Below, one piece after another: positions 7,985-16,132 of a DNA stretch of 64,000 nucleotides (position 1 is its first letter; the number at the start of each line of letters is the position of its first letter). Made by a program: the position numbers and the translations under genes. The notes beneath the pieces were generated by a model. It was not told the DNA's origin. It saw only the letters and a program-made list of their open reading frames with translations, and searched no databases. The stretch is from Pseudoalteromonas fuliginea. Its GTDB lineage: Bacteria; Pseudomonadota; Gammaproteobacteria; Enterobacterales; Alteromonadaceae. The stretch lies in NCBI RefSeq assembly GCF_000690055.1, contig NZ_JJNZ01000001.1, positions 62,001 to 126,000 of the forward strand, given 5' to 3'.

Positions 7985-10144
7985 ATGAAAAAAGAATTAC
8001 CAGCAAAATACTATTTAGCGCATTTTAGAGAGCTTATTGAGTTTATAACTAGTAAATGTATGCATTTACTTGAGCCCAAGCACAGTGAATTTATTAGTAA
8101 AATTAACCAGCTAGATGAGCAAAGCCAATGCATGTTGGCGCGTGTGTATTCGCGAAAGCCTTATTTAGTGCAGGCGCAATCGCTTAATTATGAAGAAATA
8201 ACCTCGCCGCATCAGGCTATTTATACGCTAAAAAAAGCCGGCATTTTATTTGAGCCAAACGAGCAGCATTACCAGCAGCTTTTAGCGCACTTAACTAAGC
8301 CTTCTTTGGTTGAGTTGCTAAGTAATTACAGTGAGCAAATAAGCTTTAAAAAGAGCGCCGGTAAAGGCGCGCTGGTGGATATTGCGCGTGAGTTTTTTAA
8401 AGCGTGCCCACAAGAGCTTGCGCCACTTTATAGCCAGTATGTAATTAATAACCGCAGTGATTACTACGAGTATTTTGAGTTTTTATTTGCAGGCAAACTA
8501 AGCAGTGGTGATGTGAATCATCAAAACCGTTTTGTAATGCGAGACTTAGGCTTAACCGCTACACGCGAAGGACATAGTGAGAGTTTGTCGCGCTTTGAAA
8601 CACTAGACGAAGCGCAATCAAACTATTTATTAAACCGTTACCGGTTAGCATTTAAAAATATTACAGATGAGAGCGATTACGTTGCTTTAGCGTCGCAGGT
8701 TTTAGAGCAAGCTGCACATGGTGCAATAGCCGTTGTATTAAAAAATAGATTATTAGTTAGGCTTTATAGGCAGCTAAAAACAGTTGATAGCGAACTTGCT
8801 TTTAGTTTACTTGAAGGGTGCGTGGATGATAGCGAAGCACAAGAAATTCAAATAAGAGAGCAATACAGGCTTGGTAATAAAGAGTGGGTAAAAGCTCGAT
8901 TAGAAGCCATTATTGAAAACCCGCTCACCGACGATTTACTGTATTTTGCTGACGATTTTTTAATGCGCAAGTTTAATAAAAAAACACGTTCGCGCTTAAG
9001 TGCCATGCTTGCCAACACTCAGTGCGTGCTAGAAATAGATGAACTGTACCGAGGTGAAGTAGAGCAGGGCGTAAACGATTATTATACTCGCCAAGGTATG
9101 GCTGTATTTAATACCGAAAACACGCTTTGGCAAAGTTTGTTTGGTTTAGTATTTTGGCATGAGTTATTTGTGGAGTCGCCTTATCCGCCATGCAATGAGT
9201 TTGATATTTATCCGCAAGTATTAAGGCTTGGTAATTTTTATGAAGCGCAGCAAACACAGATAAACGAGCGCTTAGCACAGTGCCAAACGTCGCAAGCATT
9301 ACTTAATTTAGTATGCAAACATGCAGCGCAATACTTTGACCAACCTAACGGTTTGTTTAGGTGGCGCAGCAATTTATTAGAGCCACTAGAAGCGCTTATT
9401 TTAAACAGCCCTATTAAGGCGCTAATTGCGCACTTAACAGCCATGAGCAAACATTATTTACAGCTAAAAGACGGCTATCCCGACTTAATGGTCATTAATA
9501 ATGGCCAAGTACATTTTGAAGAGGTAAAAGCCCCAGGGGATAAGCTTAGGCGCAACCAACTTACCACCATAGATAATTTAAAAAATGTGGGCTTTACAGT
9601 ACATATTGCTGCGGTTAAATGGTTTGTAGATCCAAACCGTGTTTACAGCATCGTTGATATAGAAACCACGGGCGGCTTAAAAGGCGGTAACCGTATTACC
9701 GAAATAGGCCTTGTAAAAGTGCAATACGGTAAAGTAATTGATAATTGGACGAGCTTAGTTAACCCCGAGCGCCATATACCCGGCTTTATTACGTCACTAA
9801 CTGGCATAAGCGATAACATGGTACGCAACGCGCCTGTATTTGCCGATATAGCCAAGCCGCTATTAGATAAACTCGCAGGCAGTATTTTTGTAGCCCATAA
9901 CGTTAATTTTGACTATGGCTTTATTAAAAAAGAATGCGAGATGGCAGGGCACTTTTTTAAAATGCCAAAAATGTGCACCGTGGTTGAATCGCGCAAAGCG
10001 TTTAAAGGTTTAAAGTCGTATTCGCTTGGCAATCTCTCATCGCATTTTAATTTAAATTTAACGAGCCATCACCGCGCATTGGCCGATGCAACCGCTACTG
10101 CTGAGTTGTTGTTACTTATTCAGCAATCCCAAATTAGTGAATAA
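7985..10144 (+). CDS. FAN1-like VRR-NUC nuclease fused to a DnaQ-type 3'-5' exonuclease
   Basis: I favour the ATG giving MKKELPAKYYLAHF (719 residues); an in-frame ATG at 7946 would add 13 residues, and neither has a strong ribosome binding site. The first ~555 residues resemble bacterial FAN1: a helical N-terminal half (FRELIEFITSKC...QSQCMLARVYSRKPYLV) and a VRR-NUC nuclease domain at about 495-535 with the PD...ExK pattern (GYPDLMVINNGQVHFEEVKAPGDKL). From about residue 555 a DEDDh exonuclease follows, with VDIETTGG, LTGISDNMV, AHNVNFDYGF and HHRALADATATAEL. FAN1 nucleases unhook DNA interstrand crosslinks; a fused exonuclease would let the same protein trim the product. It is a single-gene unit ending in a hairpin terminator. 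Confidence 0.8.
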   Translation: MKKELPAKYYLAHFRELIEFITSKCMHLLEPKHSEFISKINQLDEQSQCMLARVYSRKPYLVQAQSLNYEEITSPHQAIYTLKKAGILFEPNEQHYQQLLAHLTKPSLVELLSNYSEQISFKKSAGKGALVDIAREFFKACPQELAPLYSQYVINNRSDYYEYFEFLFAGKLSSGDVNHQNRFVMRDLGLTATREGHSESLSRFETLDEAQSNYLLNRYRLAFKNITDESDYVALASQVLEQAAHGAIAVVLKNRLLVRLYRQLKTVDSELAFSLLEGCVDDSEAQEIQIREQYRLGNKEWVKARLEAIIENPLTDDLLYFADDFLMRKFNKKTRSRLSAMLANTQCVLEIDELYRGEVEQGVNDYYTRQGMAVFNTENTLWQSLFGLVFWHELFVESPYPPCNEFDIYPQVLRLGNFYEAQQTQINERLAQCQTSQALLNLVCKHAAQYFDQPNGLFRWRSNLLEPLEALILNSPIKALIAHLTAMSKHYLQLKDGYPDLMVINNGQVHFEEVKAPGDKLRRNQLTTIDNLKNVGFTVHIAAVKWFVDPNRVYSIVDIETTGGLKGGNRITEIGLVKVQYGKVIDNWTSLVNPERHIPGFITSLTGISDNMVRNAPVFADIAKPLLDKLAGSIFVAHNVNFDYGFIKKECEMAGHFFKMPKMCTVVESRKAFKGLKSYSLGNLSSHFNLNLTSHHRALADATATAELLLLIQQSQISE

Positions 10145-10181
10145 GCAGTAAATCTTGACGCAAGAAGTAGTATGCAATTTT

Positions 10182-10217
10182 AAGCACTTAGCTTACTTTA
10201 GCTAAGTGCTTTTTTTC
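10182..10217 (+). terminator. Rho-independent terminator after the VRR-NUC gene
   Basis: AAGCACTTAGC pairs with GCTAAGTGCTT and is followed by a T-run. It lies just after the plus-strand stop at 10144 and overlaps the last codons of the convergent transporter gene. Confidence 0.75.
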
Positions 10218-11073
10218 GTGGTAAAAATCCAGTTACAAGCATCGTACCTATAATTACAAATAATGCGCCGAGTAACGTATTTGGCCCAATTTGCTCATCT
10301 AAAATTAAATGTCCCCAAAAAATGCCAAATAGTGGAATTAAAAACGTGACTGTTAACGCCGATGTAGGGCCTATATCGTCGATTAATTTAAAAAATAAAA
10401 TATAAGCAAGTGCGGTACACACTACTCCTAATACGAGTACACCTAGCATAACGTTGGTGCTTGGTATTTCTCGTATTGGCATAAATAAGATAAGCGGTAA
10501 TACCATAAAGCTTGAAGCCCACATTGAGCCATGGGCGTTATCAAATGGGGCCAGTTTAGGCGCGTTTTTAGTGTAATGCGATGCAATGGCATAGCAAAGT
10601 GATGCGCTTAATGCTGCTACTATGGCTAAAATTGATTGGCTATTTAATACAAAATGATTTTGCCCAACAAGTATTGCAACACCTATCAAACCAAGCAGTA
10701 AACCAAGCACCATACTTTTTGTGGGCTTTGTTTTTGTCCATAAAATTCCAACTACAACACCCCATATTGGTGTTGTAGAATTTAAAATAGAGAGTGTGGA
10801 TGCACTAATAGTTTGGGCTGCGTAAGCAAAAAATAAAAACGGCAGAGCAGAATTAAACGCGCCTATAATAAAAAAGTGTTTTTTATGCTGGATAAACGCT
10901 AAACGGCGTTTTAAATACAAAGCAACAATAAATAAAGTAACTGCAGCAAAGCCTACTCTAAACTCAATTAATACTGCAGGCCCCAAGCTGTTAGCTGCCA
11001 TTCGCATAAATAAAAAAGAAGCGCCCCAAATAGCGGCCAAAAAAAACAATCGTAGTAAGCTTGCTAAGGTCAT
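10198..11073 (-). CDS. EamA/DMT-family inner-membrane transporter
   Basis: The 291-residue protein has about ten hydrophobic helices arranged as two EamA repeats, with the typical N-terminus AAIWGASFLFMRMAANSLGPAVLIEFRV and the middle and C-terminal motifs LGLLLGLIGVAILV and PLFGIFWGHLILDEQIGPNTLLGALFVIIGTML. These drug/metabolite transporters export amino acids, nucleotides or drugs; the substrate cannot be read from sequence. The gene is monocistronic and convergent with the VRR-NUC gene. Confidence 0.8.
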   Translation of the reverse strand: MTLASLLRLFFLAAIWGASFLFMRMAANSLGPAVLIEFRVGFAAVTLFIVALYLKRRLAFIQHKKHFFIIGAFNSALPFLFFAYAAQTISASTLSILNSTTPIWGVVVGILWTKTKPTKSMVLGLLLGLIGVAILVGQNHFVLNSQSILAIVAALSASLCYAIASHYTKNAPKLAPFDNAHGSMWASSFMVLPLILFMPIREIPSTNVMLGVLVLGVVCTALAYILFFKLIDDIGPTSALTVTFLIPLFGIFWGHLILDEQIGPNTLLGALFVIIGTMLVTGFLPRKKALS

Positions 11074-11248
11074 GATAATACTTTAATTATACTGGTTAGC
11101 TTTTAGAGTAACAGGGTTTATAAATGGTGTAAGCCATATTCGGAACTGACACATAAAAAATAATAAACCAAGGTTAATAAAGAAAAGTTAATTGTGAGAA
11201 ATACGAAGAGACTGTAACTACCTATCCAATTGAGCATGCTAAATAAAG

Positions 11249-11401
11249 TTAACTTTCGGTTCGCTTCTTTTCAAAGTCGCTTTTAACTATTTCAAGTGCT
11301 TTTAGTACTTCTTCTGGAGCAACATCGTGTTGCTCTAATATCATAATTAAATCTACTGCAAGTTTAATGTATGTTGGAGCTTGATCAAGTGGGTTGGTCA
11401 T
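11249..11401 (-). CDS. ybaM: YbaM-like DUF2496 small protein
   Basis: I start the protein at MTNPLDQAPTYIKLAVDL (50 residues), as the longer open frame would add a basic leader absent from the family. The pattern AVDLIMILEQHDVAPEEVLKALEIVKSDFEKK matches E. coli YbaM (DUF2496), including KLAVDLI and ALxIVKxDxEKK. Its function is not known. The start overlaps the end of the ComFB-like gene by 17 bases. In E. coli ybaM also lies beside priC, and priC is two genes upstream here, so the neighbourhood supports the call. Confidence 0.75.
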   Translation of the reverse strand: MTNPLDQAPTYIKLAVDLIMILEQHDVAPEEVLKALEIVKSDFEKKRTES

Positions 11402-11666
11402 GGTGCTTTTTCTTTTTAGAAATTTGACTAATAGCCACATCAATCGCAGTTTGTACGCGTTCTTCCATATGTGTACGTTCGGCTTGTGGTAAGTAAAATG
11501 CCATGTCTACGTCATAGCGAATATATCTTGGTGGCAGTTGGTTTAGTACAGTACAGCAAAAGTCAGCCATTACATCTTCGTTGTATTGTCTATCAAGTTT
11601 TCTTTTAATTATTTCTTCTAGAACAATTTTTTCGTAAAAGTTGTGTATATCGTCATGTAATCGCAT
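11385..11666 (-). CDS. ComFB-family protein
   Basis: The 93-residue protein has the ComFB pattern: IHNFYEKIVLEEIIKRKL near the N-terminus, a middle DVMADFCCTVLNQLPPRYIRYDVDMAFYL and a basic tail. The LNxLPPxYI element is the family core. ComFB-type proteins are small and occur in competence operons of Firmicutes and widely in cyanobacteria and proteobacteria, where some bind cyclic di-nucleotides; the role here is unknown. The basic C-terminus overlaps ybaM, suggesting translational coupling. It belongs to the minus-strand run that starts at dinG. Confidence 0.65.
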   Translation of the reverse strand: MRLHDDIHNFYEKIVLEEIIKRKLDRQYNEDVMADFCCTVLNQLPPRYIRYDVDMAFYLPQAERTHMEERVQTAIDVAISQISKKKKHHDQPT

Positions 11667-11717
11667 ATTCCTATCACTCTTTGTTAATCCATTTAATTGA
11701 GTTTATACCAAGGCTTA

Positions 11718-12611
11718 CTATAAATCGATAGCGGCTTTAAATAGTTGTTTATGTACATTAACTAATGAGGTTAAATTACGTTGATAACCACCGCCAAGGC
11801 TGCACATGAGTGGTATTTTCTGTTGTTTACAAAAATTGAGAACAAAAAAGTCACGTTTATATACGCCATTGAGCGATACATTTAATAACCCTAACTCATC
11901 TTTTTCGTAAATATCTGCGCCAGCATTATATAAAATAATATCGGGGTTATGAATACGCACGCAAAAATCGAGTGCTTGTTTTAATGTAGTGAGGTACTCA
12001 GCGTCGGTTGTTTTAGCGGGTAATGCAAAATCGTAAGTGGATTGCTGTTTATTACGAGGGAAATTTTGCTCACAATGAATTGAGCAGGTAATAATTTGGT
12101 CATGATTTTGAGTGATTTGTGCTGTGCCATCGCCTTGGTGTACGTCGCAATCAAAAATTAAAACAGTGTCGGCTTGCTCTGTATTTATTAAATGTGCTGC
12201 TGCAATAGCTAGATCGTTAAAAATACAAAAACCGCTACCGTAATCACTGTATGCATGATGATAGCCACCACTTAAATTAGCCGAAAAACCATGTTTTAGC
12301 GCGTGTTCACTACTTTGGATGCTTGCCCCAACTGATAGTAATGTGCGCTCTACCAATTCATTTGAATAAGGAAAGCCCATTTTTTTTATGGCTTTATTGC
12401 TAAGCGTGCCGTTTAAAAAGTTATTTATATAAGTTTGATTATGGCAAAGCGAAAGCTGAGCAGGCGTTGCTTTTATAGGTGAAGTAAAATTATTGGGAGT
12501 TAAGCCTAGTCCTTCAATTTCTGCTTTAAGCTTTTGGTATTTTTGTATTGGAAAACGATGGCGCTCAGGAAGCGTTAAAGCAGAATATAGCGGGTGGTAA
12601 AAAAGCTGCAT
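11718..12611 (-). CDS. Histone deacetylase-superfamily amidohydrolase
   Basis: The 297-residue protein has the bacterial HDAC/acetylpolyamine amidohydrolase signatures: the catalytic His pair in GGYHHA (118-119), zinc ligands in LIFDCDVHQGDGT (Asp156, His158), YNAGADIYEKDELG near residue 235, and GGGY near 270. The length is typical for the short bacterial class. Members deacetylate small molecules or proteins; the substrate is not evident. Its ATG overlaps the stop of priC by one base, so the two are translationally coupled in the dinG-to-ybaM run. Confidence 0.85.
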   Translation of the reverse strand: MQLFYHPLYSALTLPERHRFPIQKYQKLKAEIEGLGLTPNNFTSPIKATPAQLSLCHNQTYINNFLNGTLSNKAIKKMGFPYSNELVERTLLSVGASIQSSEHALKHGFSANLSGGYHHAYSDYGSGFCIFNDLAIAAAHLINTEQADTVLIFDCDVHQGDGTAQITQNHDQIITCSIHCEQNFPRNKQQSTYDFALPAKTTDAEYLTTLKQALDFCVRIHNPDIILYNAGADIYEKDELGLLNVSLNGVYKRDFFVLNFCKQQKIPLMCSLGGGYQRNLTSLVNVHKQLFKAAIDL

Positions 12612-13219
12612 TAGCGTAATTGTTGTTTTTCGACTTGTTGAATTTTATCTTCGGTGGCAGAAATTGCTTTTCTGCAGCGGCCTAATCGAGCGTGTGTGCT
12701 TAATATTTCAAGGTTAAGCTTTTGTGCTTTAGCAGGCGAGGCTTTATCCATTTGCATTTTTCGCTCTTCAATCATGAGCACTAAACGGCGTTCAAACTCA
12801 TGGTTTTGTTTTAATTCGTCGTAAAGCTCATGCGACGATTGCATTATTTTTTGCACAGCTTGCTTGTAAACGGTTTGCTTAGGGCGAGGTTTATAATGGC
12901 TTTTATTTTCTTTAACCCAAATAGGCGTTGATTTAATAACGTTGAATACGGCTTGTACTTGAGCTGCAATACGTTCAAGTGCGTAGGTGTATGCATGACG
13001 ATGTTCGCTTGGCGGTAACCTTGACACTTCGTCTTCTATTTCTATTACGTAATCGACTAGGTTCATGCTCTTTGTGCTAAAAACTGCGCGGTCAAACAAG
13101 CTAGGTTGCGCTTGCATGTAACGATTTTTAGAAAAAAGCTTAGCTTTATCAAATTGCTCAGCTTGTTGTTTTAGCGTTGCAACTTGTTGGCGTAGTTTAT
13201 CTAAAGCTGTAGGGTGCAT
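12611..13219 (-). CDS. priC: Primosomal replication protein PriC
   Basis: The 202-residue protein is highly charged and helical with the PriC pattern: an N-terminal LRQQVATLKQQAEQ, a middle FDRAVFSTKSMNLVDYVIEIEDEV, and the C-terminal FERRLVLMIEERKMQMDKA...LEILSTHARLGRCRKAISATEDKI, which follows E. coli PriC closely. PriC helps reload DnaB helicase at stalled forks, with Rep and SSB. It sits two genes below dinG, among repair genes, and adjacent to ybaM as in E. coli. Confidence 0.85.
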   Translation of the reverse strand: MHPTALDKLRQQVATLKQQAEQFDKAKLFSKNRYMQAQPSLFDRAVFSTKSMNLVDYVIEIEDEVSRLPPSEHRHAYTYALERIAAQVQAVFNVIKSTPIWVKENKSHYKPRPKQTVYKQAVQKIMQSSHELYDELKQNHEFERRLVLMIEERKMQMDKASPAKAQKLNLEILSTHARLGRCRKAISATEDKIQQVEKQQLR

Positions 13220-13220
13220 A

Positions 13221-13997
13221 TTAAAAGTAAGCCTCGTAAATTAGTTTTAATGCTAAAAGTATAACCATAGTATTAAATACTGGGCGAATAAATTTGCTAC
13301 CAAAACGTATTGCTGAATTCGCCCCAAACCATGCGCCTAGCATAATAAAAAAGCCCATTGTTATGCCAAGTAAAAAGTTTACATGGCCGAGTGCAACAAA
13401 GGTAATTAAAGATATAAAGTTAGAAACAAAGTTCATTGAACGCGCTAAGCCACAATTGAGTAGCAGGTTCATTTTGTAAAGCATGCCATTGGAGGCTGTC
13501 CAAAAAGTACCCGTACCTGGGCCTGCTAAACCATCAAAAAAGCCTAATAATAAACCCTGTAACCACTGTTTTATTTTCATCGCTTTGTTTAGTTTAGGAA
13601 GTTTATCACCTTCGGTGGTACTTAAATTACCAAATAAACTATAAGCGGCAACCAAAATAATAATAATTGGAAGTAGTTTGTTTAAAAAGTCGATACTTAA
13701 ATGATCAACAATAACAGTACCTACCAGTGCGCCAATTGCAGTGGCAATAATAGAGGCTGCCCAAAACTTAGGACTAAATAAGTTCTTTTTATAGTATGTA
13801 TAGCTTGCCGTTAACGAGCCAAAGCTAGCCGCTAATTTATTGGTGCCTAATGTTAAATGTGGAGGTAAGCCAGCAGTTAATAAAGCGGGCACAGTTAGCA
13901 TGCCACCGCCACCGGCGATAGCGTCTATAAAACCTGCTGCAAGTGCAACAGCACATAAAACAGCCCAGGTTGTTGGATCGAGTGCGAGTTCAAACAT
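13221..13997 (-). CDS. TauE/SafE-family sulfite or organosulfonate exporter (YfcA-like)
   Basis: The 258-residue protein has about eight hydrophobic helices and the two repeated TauE/SafE halves. The N-terminal motif AAGFIDAIAGGGGMLTVPALLTAGLPPHLTLGTNKLAA is the YfcA-type signature, and GFFDGLAGPGTGTFW the second repeat. Members move sulfur-containing anions or related organic acids. The ATG overlaps the stop of dinG by one base (shared A), so the two are cotranscribed. No function specific to repair is implied. Confidence 0.85.
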   Translation of the reverse strand: MFELALDPTTWAVLCAVALAAGFIDAIAGGGGMLTVPALLTAGLPPHLTLGTNKLAASFGSLTASYTYYKKNLFSPKFWAASIIATAIGALVGTVIVDHLSIDFLNKLLPIIIILVAAYSLFGNLSTTEGDKLPKLNKAMKIKQWLQGLLLGFFDGLAGPGTGTFWTASNGMLYKMNLLLNCGLARSMNFVSNFISLITFVALGHVNFLLGITMGFFIMLGAWFGANSAIRFGSKFIRPVFNTMVILLALKLIYEAYF

Positions 13998-16072
13998 TAA
14001 TAATCTATTTGTCTTTTAAAAGGTGGTAGGGTGTCGAGCATGGCTTTACCGTATCGCTTAGTAACTAAGCGCCTATCGAGAATAGTAATACAGCCTTCAT
14101 CACTCTCTTTTCGCAGCAGTCTACCACAGCTTTGTACCAATTTCTTTGCGGCGTCTGGCACGGTAATCGTTAAAAATGGGTTACCACCTTTGCTTTGTAC
14201 AAATTCTGCTTGCGCTTCTTCTATCGGCGAAGTAGGTACAGCAAACGGAATTTTAGTGATTATTAAGTTCTCTAAATATTTACCAGGTAAATCAAGACCT
14301 TCTGAAAGGCTCTGGGTTCCAAATAAAATACTGCCTTTGCCTTCGTCTACATTTTTGGTGTGTAATTTAAGCAACGCTTCTCGCGACATCTCACCTTGTA
14401 CTAATAAGTTAAAACCTTTTGTTCTAAGAAACTTTGTTACGTGGTCCATTTGCCAGTAAGAAGCGAATAGTACAAGGTTCGCTTTTTTATCATTTAGGTA
14501 CTCTGGTAAAGTTTTAGCTAAGTGGTCACTAAAGTCTTTATCGGTAGGTTCTACTTTAGATACCGGAATACGTAAAGTGGCTTGTTTTGGGTAATCAAAA
14601 GGAGAAGGTACTTTAATAAATTTAACGCCTTCTTCTTTAGCAAGCCCTGTTTCGTAAGCAAAGTGATCGAACGAGCCCAGTGCACTTAATGTAGCAGAGC
14701 ATAAAACAGCGCCCGCGCATTCTCGCCACAATTTATCTTTTAAGTAGTAACCGACTTCAATAGGGCAGTCGCTTAACAAGTGATCGTGATGGCTTTTATA
14801 TTCAAGGCGTTTTATCCACCGTGCATGAGGTGCACCTTCACCCTTTTTTGCGTAACTAAACCAAAGTTTGTTTAGTTGCTCTAAGCGGTTTATGTATTGA
14901 CCGCTTTCGCCTAGTATTGGGTCGGCAACGTAAGGTTTTATATCTCCGTCGCTTACATCTTGGGTAAGGGTGTCGTGCATTTTGTTTAAACAGCGCAGCG
15001 CATCTTGCGTGGCTTCGCTTATGTCTTTAGCTTTACTGTGCAGCGATTCTGGGATTTCACCGTGCTCAAAGCGGTAAGTATCGTCTTTTGAGTATTCAAA
15101 GTCGGCATTATCAAGAATATCGCGAACTACTTTTAAGTCTTTATTTGCGTCGTTAATACTGTCGCAAAGTTTAAAGTTTTGCCCAATGGCTCTTTGCCCT
15201 ACTAAAACCTTCGCCATTTTCCCGCTAAACTTGGTGAGCTTATCAAGCCATTCTATTGTACCTTTTATTGTGGCAGCAGCAGATGAAAAATCGCGTGTTA
15301 TATGTGCTAAATGGTGCGCTTCATCAATAACGTAAATGGTGTTGTCGGGCTCTGGTAAAATTTTACCGCCGCCTAAGTCTAAATCGGCAAGTAGTAATGA
15401 GTGATTAATTACCAGTACATCCATTTGCATTAATTGGTTACGAGCAAGCTGAAACGGACACGTTTGATGGGCCTTCATTTGGCGCTGACACGAATGTTTA
15501 TCGCACGCTATTAAGTTCCACACTCTATCGGGTACAGTATCGGCCCAGCTGTCTCTATCGCCTTGCCATTTTTTATTCACATAGGCGTTATATAGCTCAT
15601 TTAAACACTTGGTTTCCATTGCGCTCAGTGGTGAAGTAAGCGATGGCATAAAATCCATTTGTGTTTGGCTATCGCCATTAACAGCATTGTGTAATTTGTG
15701 GGCGCAAATATAACGATGACGACCTTTTACCAAATCAAATTTAAAGTCGAGGCCTGAATGCTTTTTAAAAAACGGGAGCTCTTTTGCTATTAATTGTTCT
15801 TGCAGTGCAACGGTAGCAGTCGAAATAACCAGTTTCTTTTTTTGTGCCAAGGCCAGTGGTAATGCACCTAAACAATAGGCAAGAGACTTACCTGTACCGG
15901 TGCCTGCTTCAATAACGCATATACGTTGTTTTTTGTGATAGTCGCCTGCGAGTGTTTTTGCTATTTCGGCAACAAGGTAGTTTTGGCTACTTCGCGGGCG
16001 GTAATCAGTTAGGTTATTAGCCACATGCTGGTGTACTTGCCTAATTGTTTTTTTTAGTGAGTCAGAAAGCAT
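13997..16072 (-). CDS. dinG: ATP-dependent DNA helicase DinG
   Basis: The 691-residue protein is an XPD/Rad3-type superfamily 2 helicase. Walker A is AGTGTGKS at about 56-63 and the DEAH box is VIDEAHHL near 247. Cysteines in ICAHKL, IACDKHSC and QTCPF give the four ligands of an iron-sulfur cluster, as in E. coli DinG (716 residues). Later motifs include GTQSLSEGLDLPG and QSCGRLLRKESDEG. DinG removes R-loops and helps forks through transcribed regions. A LexA-type box lies 20 bases upstream, shared with the divergent polB, so both are probably SOS-induced. Confidence 0.93.
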   Translation of the reverse strand: MLSDSLKKTIRQVHQHVANNLTDYRPRSSQNYLVAEIAKTLAGDYHKKQRICVIEAGTGTGKSLAYCLGALPLALAQKKKLVISTATVALQEQLIAKELPFFKKHSGLDFKFDLVKGRHRYICAHKLHNAVNGDSQTQMDFMPSLTSPLSAMETKCLNELYNAYVNKKWQGDRDSWADTVPDRVWNLIACDKHSCQRQMKAHQTCPFQLARNQLMQMDVLVINHSLLLADLDLGGGKILPEPDNTIYVIDEAHHLAHITRDFSSAAATIKGTIEWLDKLTKFSGKMAKVLVGQRAIGQNFKLCDSINDANKDLKVVRDILDNADFEYSKDDTYRFEHGEIPESLHSKAKDISEATQDALRCLNKMHDTLTQDVSDGDIKPYVADPILGESGQYINRLEQLNKLWFSYAKKGEGAPHARWIKRLEYKSHHDHLLSDCPIEVGYYLKDKLWRECAGAVLCSATLSALGSFDHFAYETGLAKEEGVKFIKVPSPFDYPKQATLRIPVSKVEPTDKDFSDHLAKTLPEYLNDKKANLVLFASYWQMDHVTKFLRTKGFNLLVQGEMSREALLKLHTKNVDEGKGSILFGTQSLSEGLDLPGKYLENLIITKIPFAVPTSPIEEAQAEFVQSKGGNPFLTITVPDAAKKLVQSCGRLLRKESDEGCITILDRRLVTKRYGKAMLDTLPPFKRQIDY

Positions 16073-16091
16073 GGGATGATTTACCTAAAGT

Positions 16092-16107
16092 ATGTATATA
16101 ATTACAG
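16092..16107. promoter_or_regulatory. LexA (SOS) box between dinG and polB
   Basis: The 16-mer ATGTATATAATTACAG matches the E. coli consensus CTGT-N8-ACAG at all but the first base and has the typical AT-rich centre. It lies 20 bases upstream of the dinG start and 26 bases upstream of the polB start I choose. Both genes belong to the SOS regulon in E. coli. Confidence 0.8.
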
Positions 16108-16132
16108 TGTATATATTAAGTGGGATCGTACA

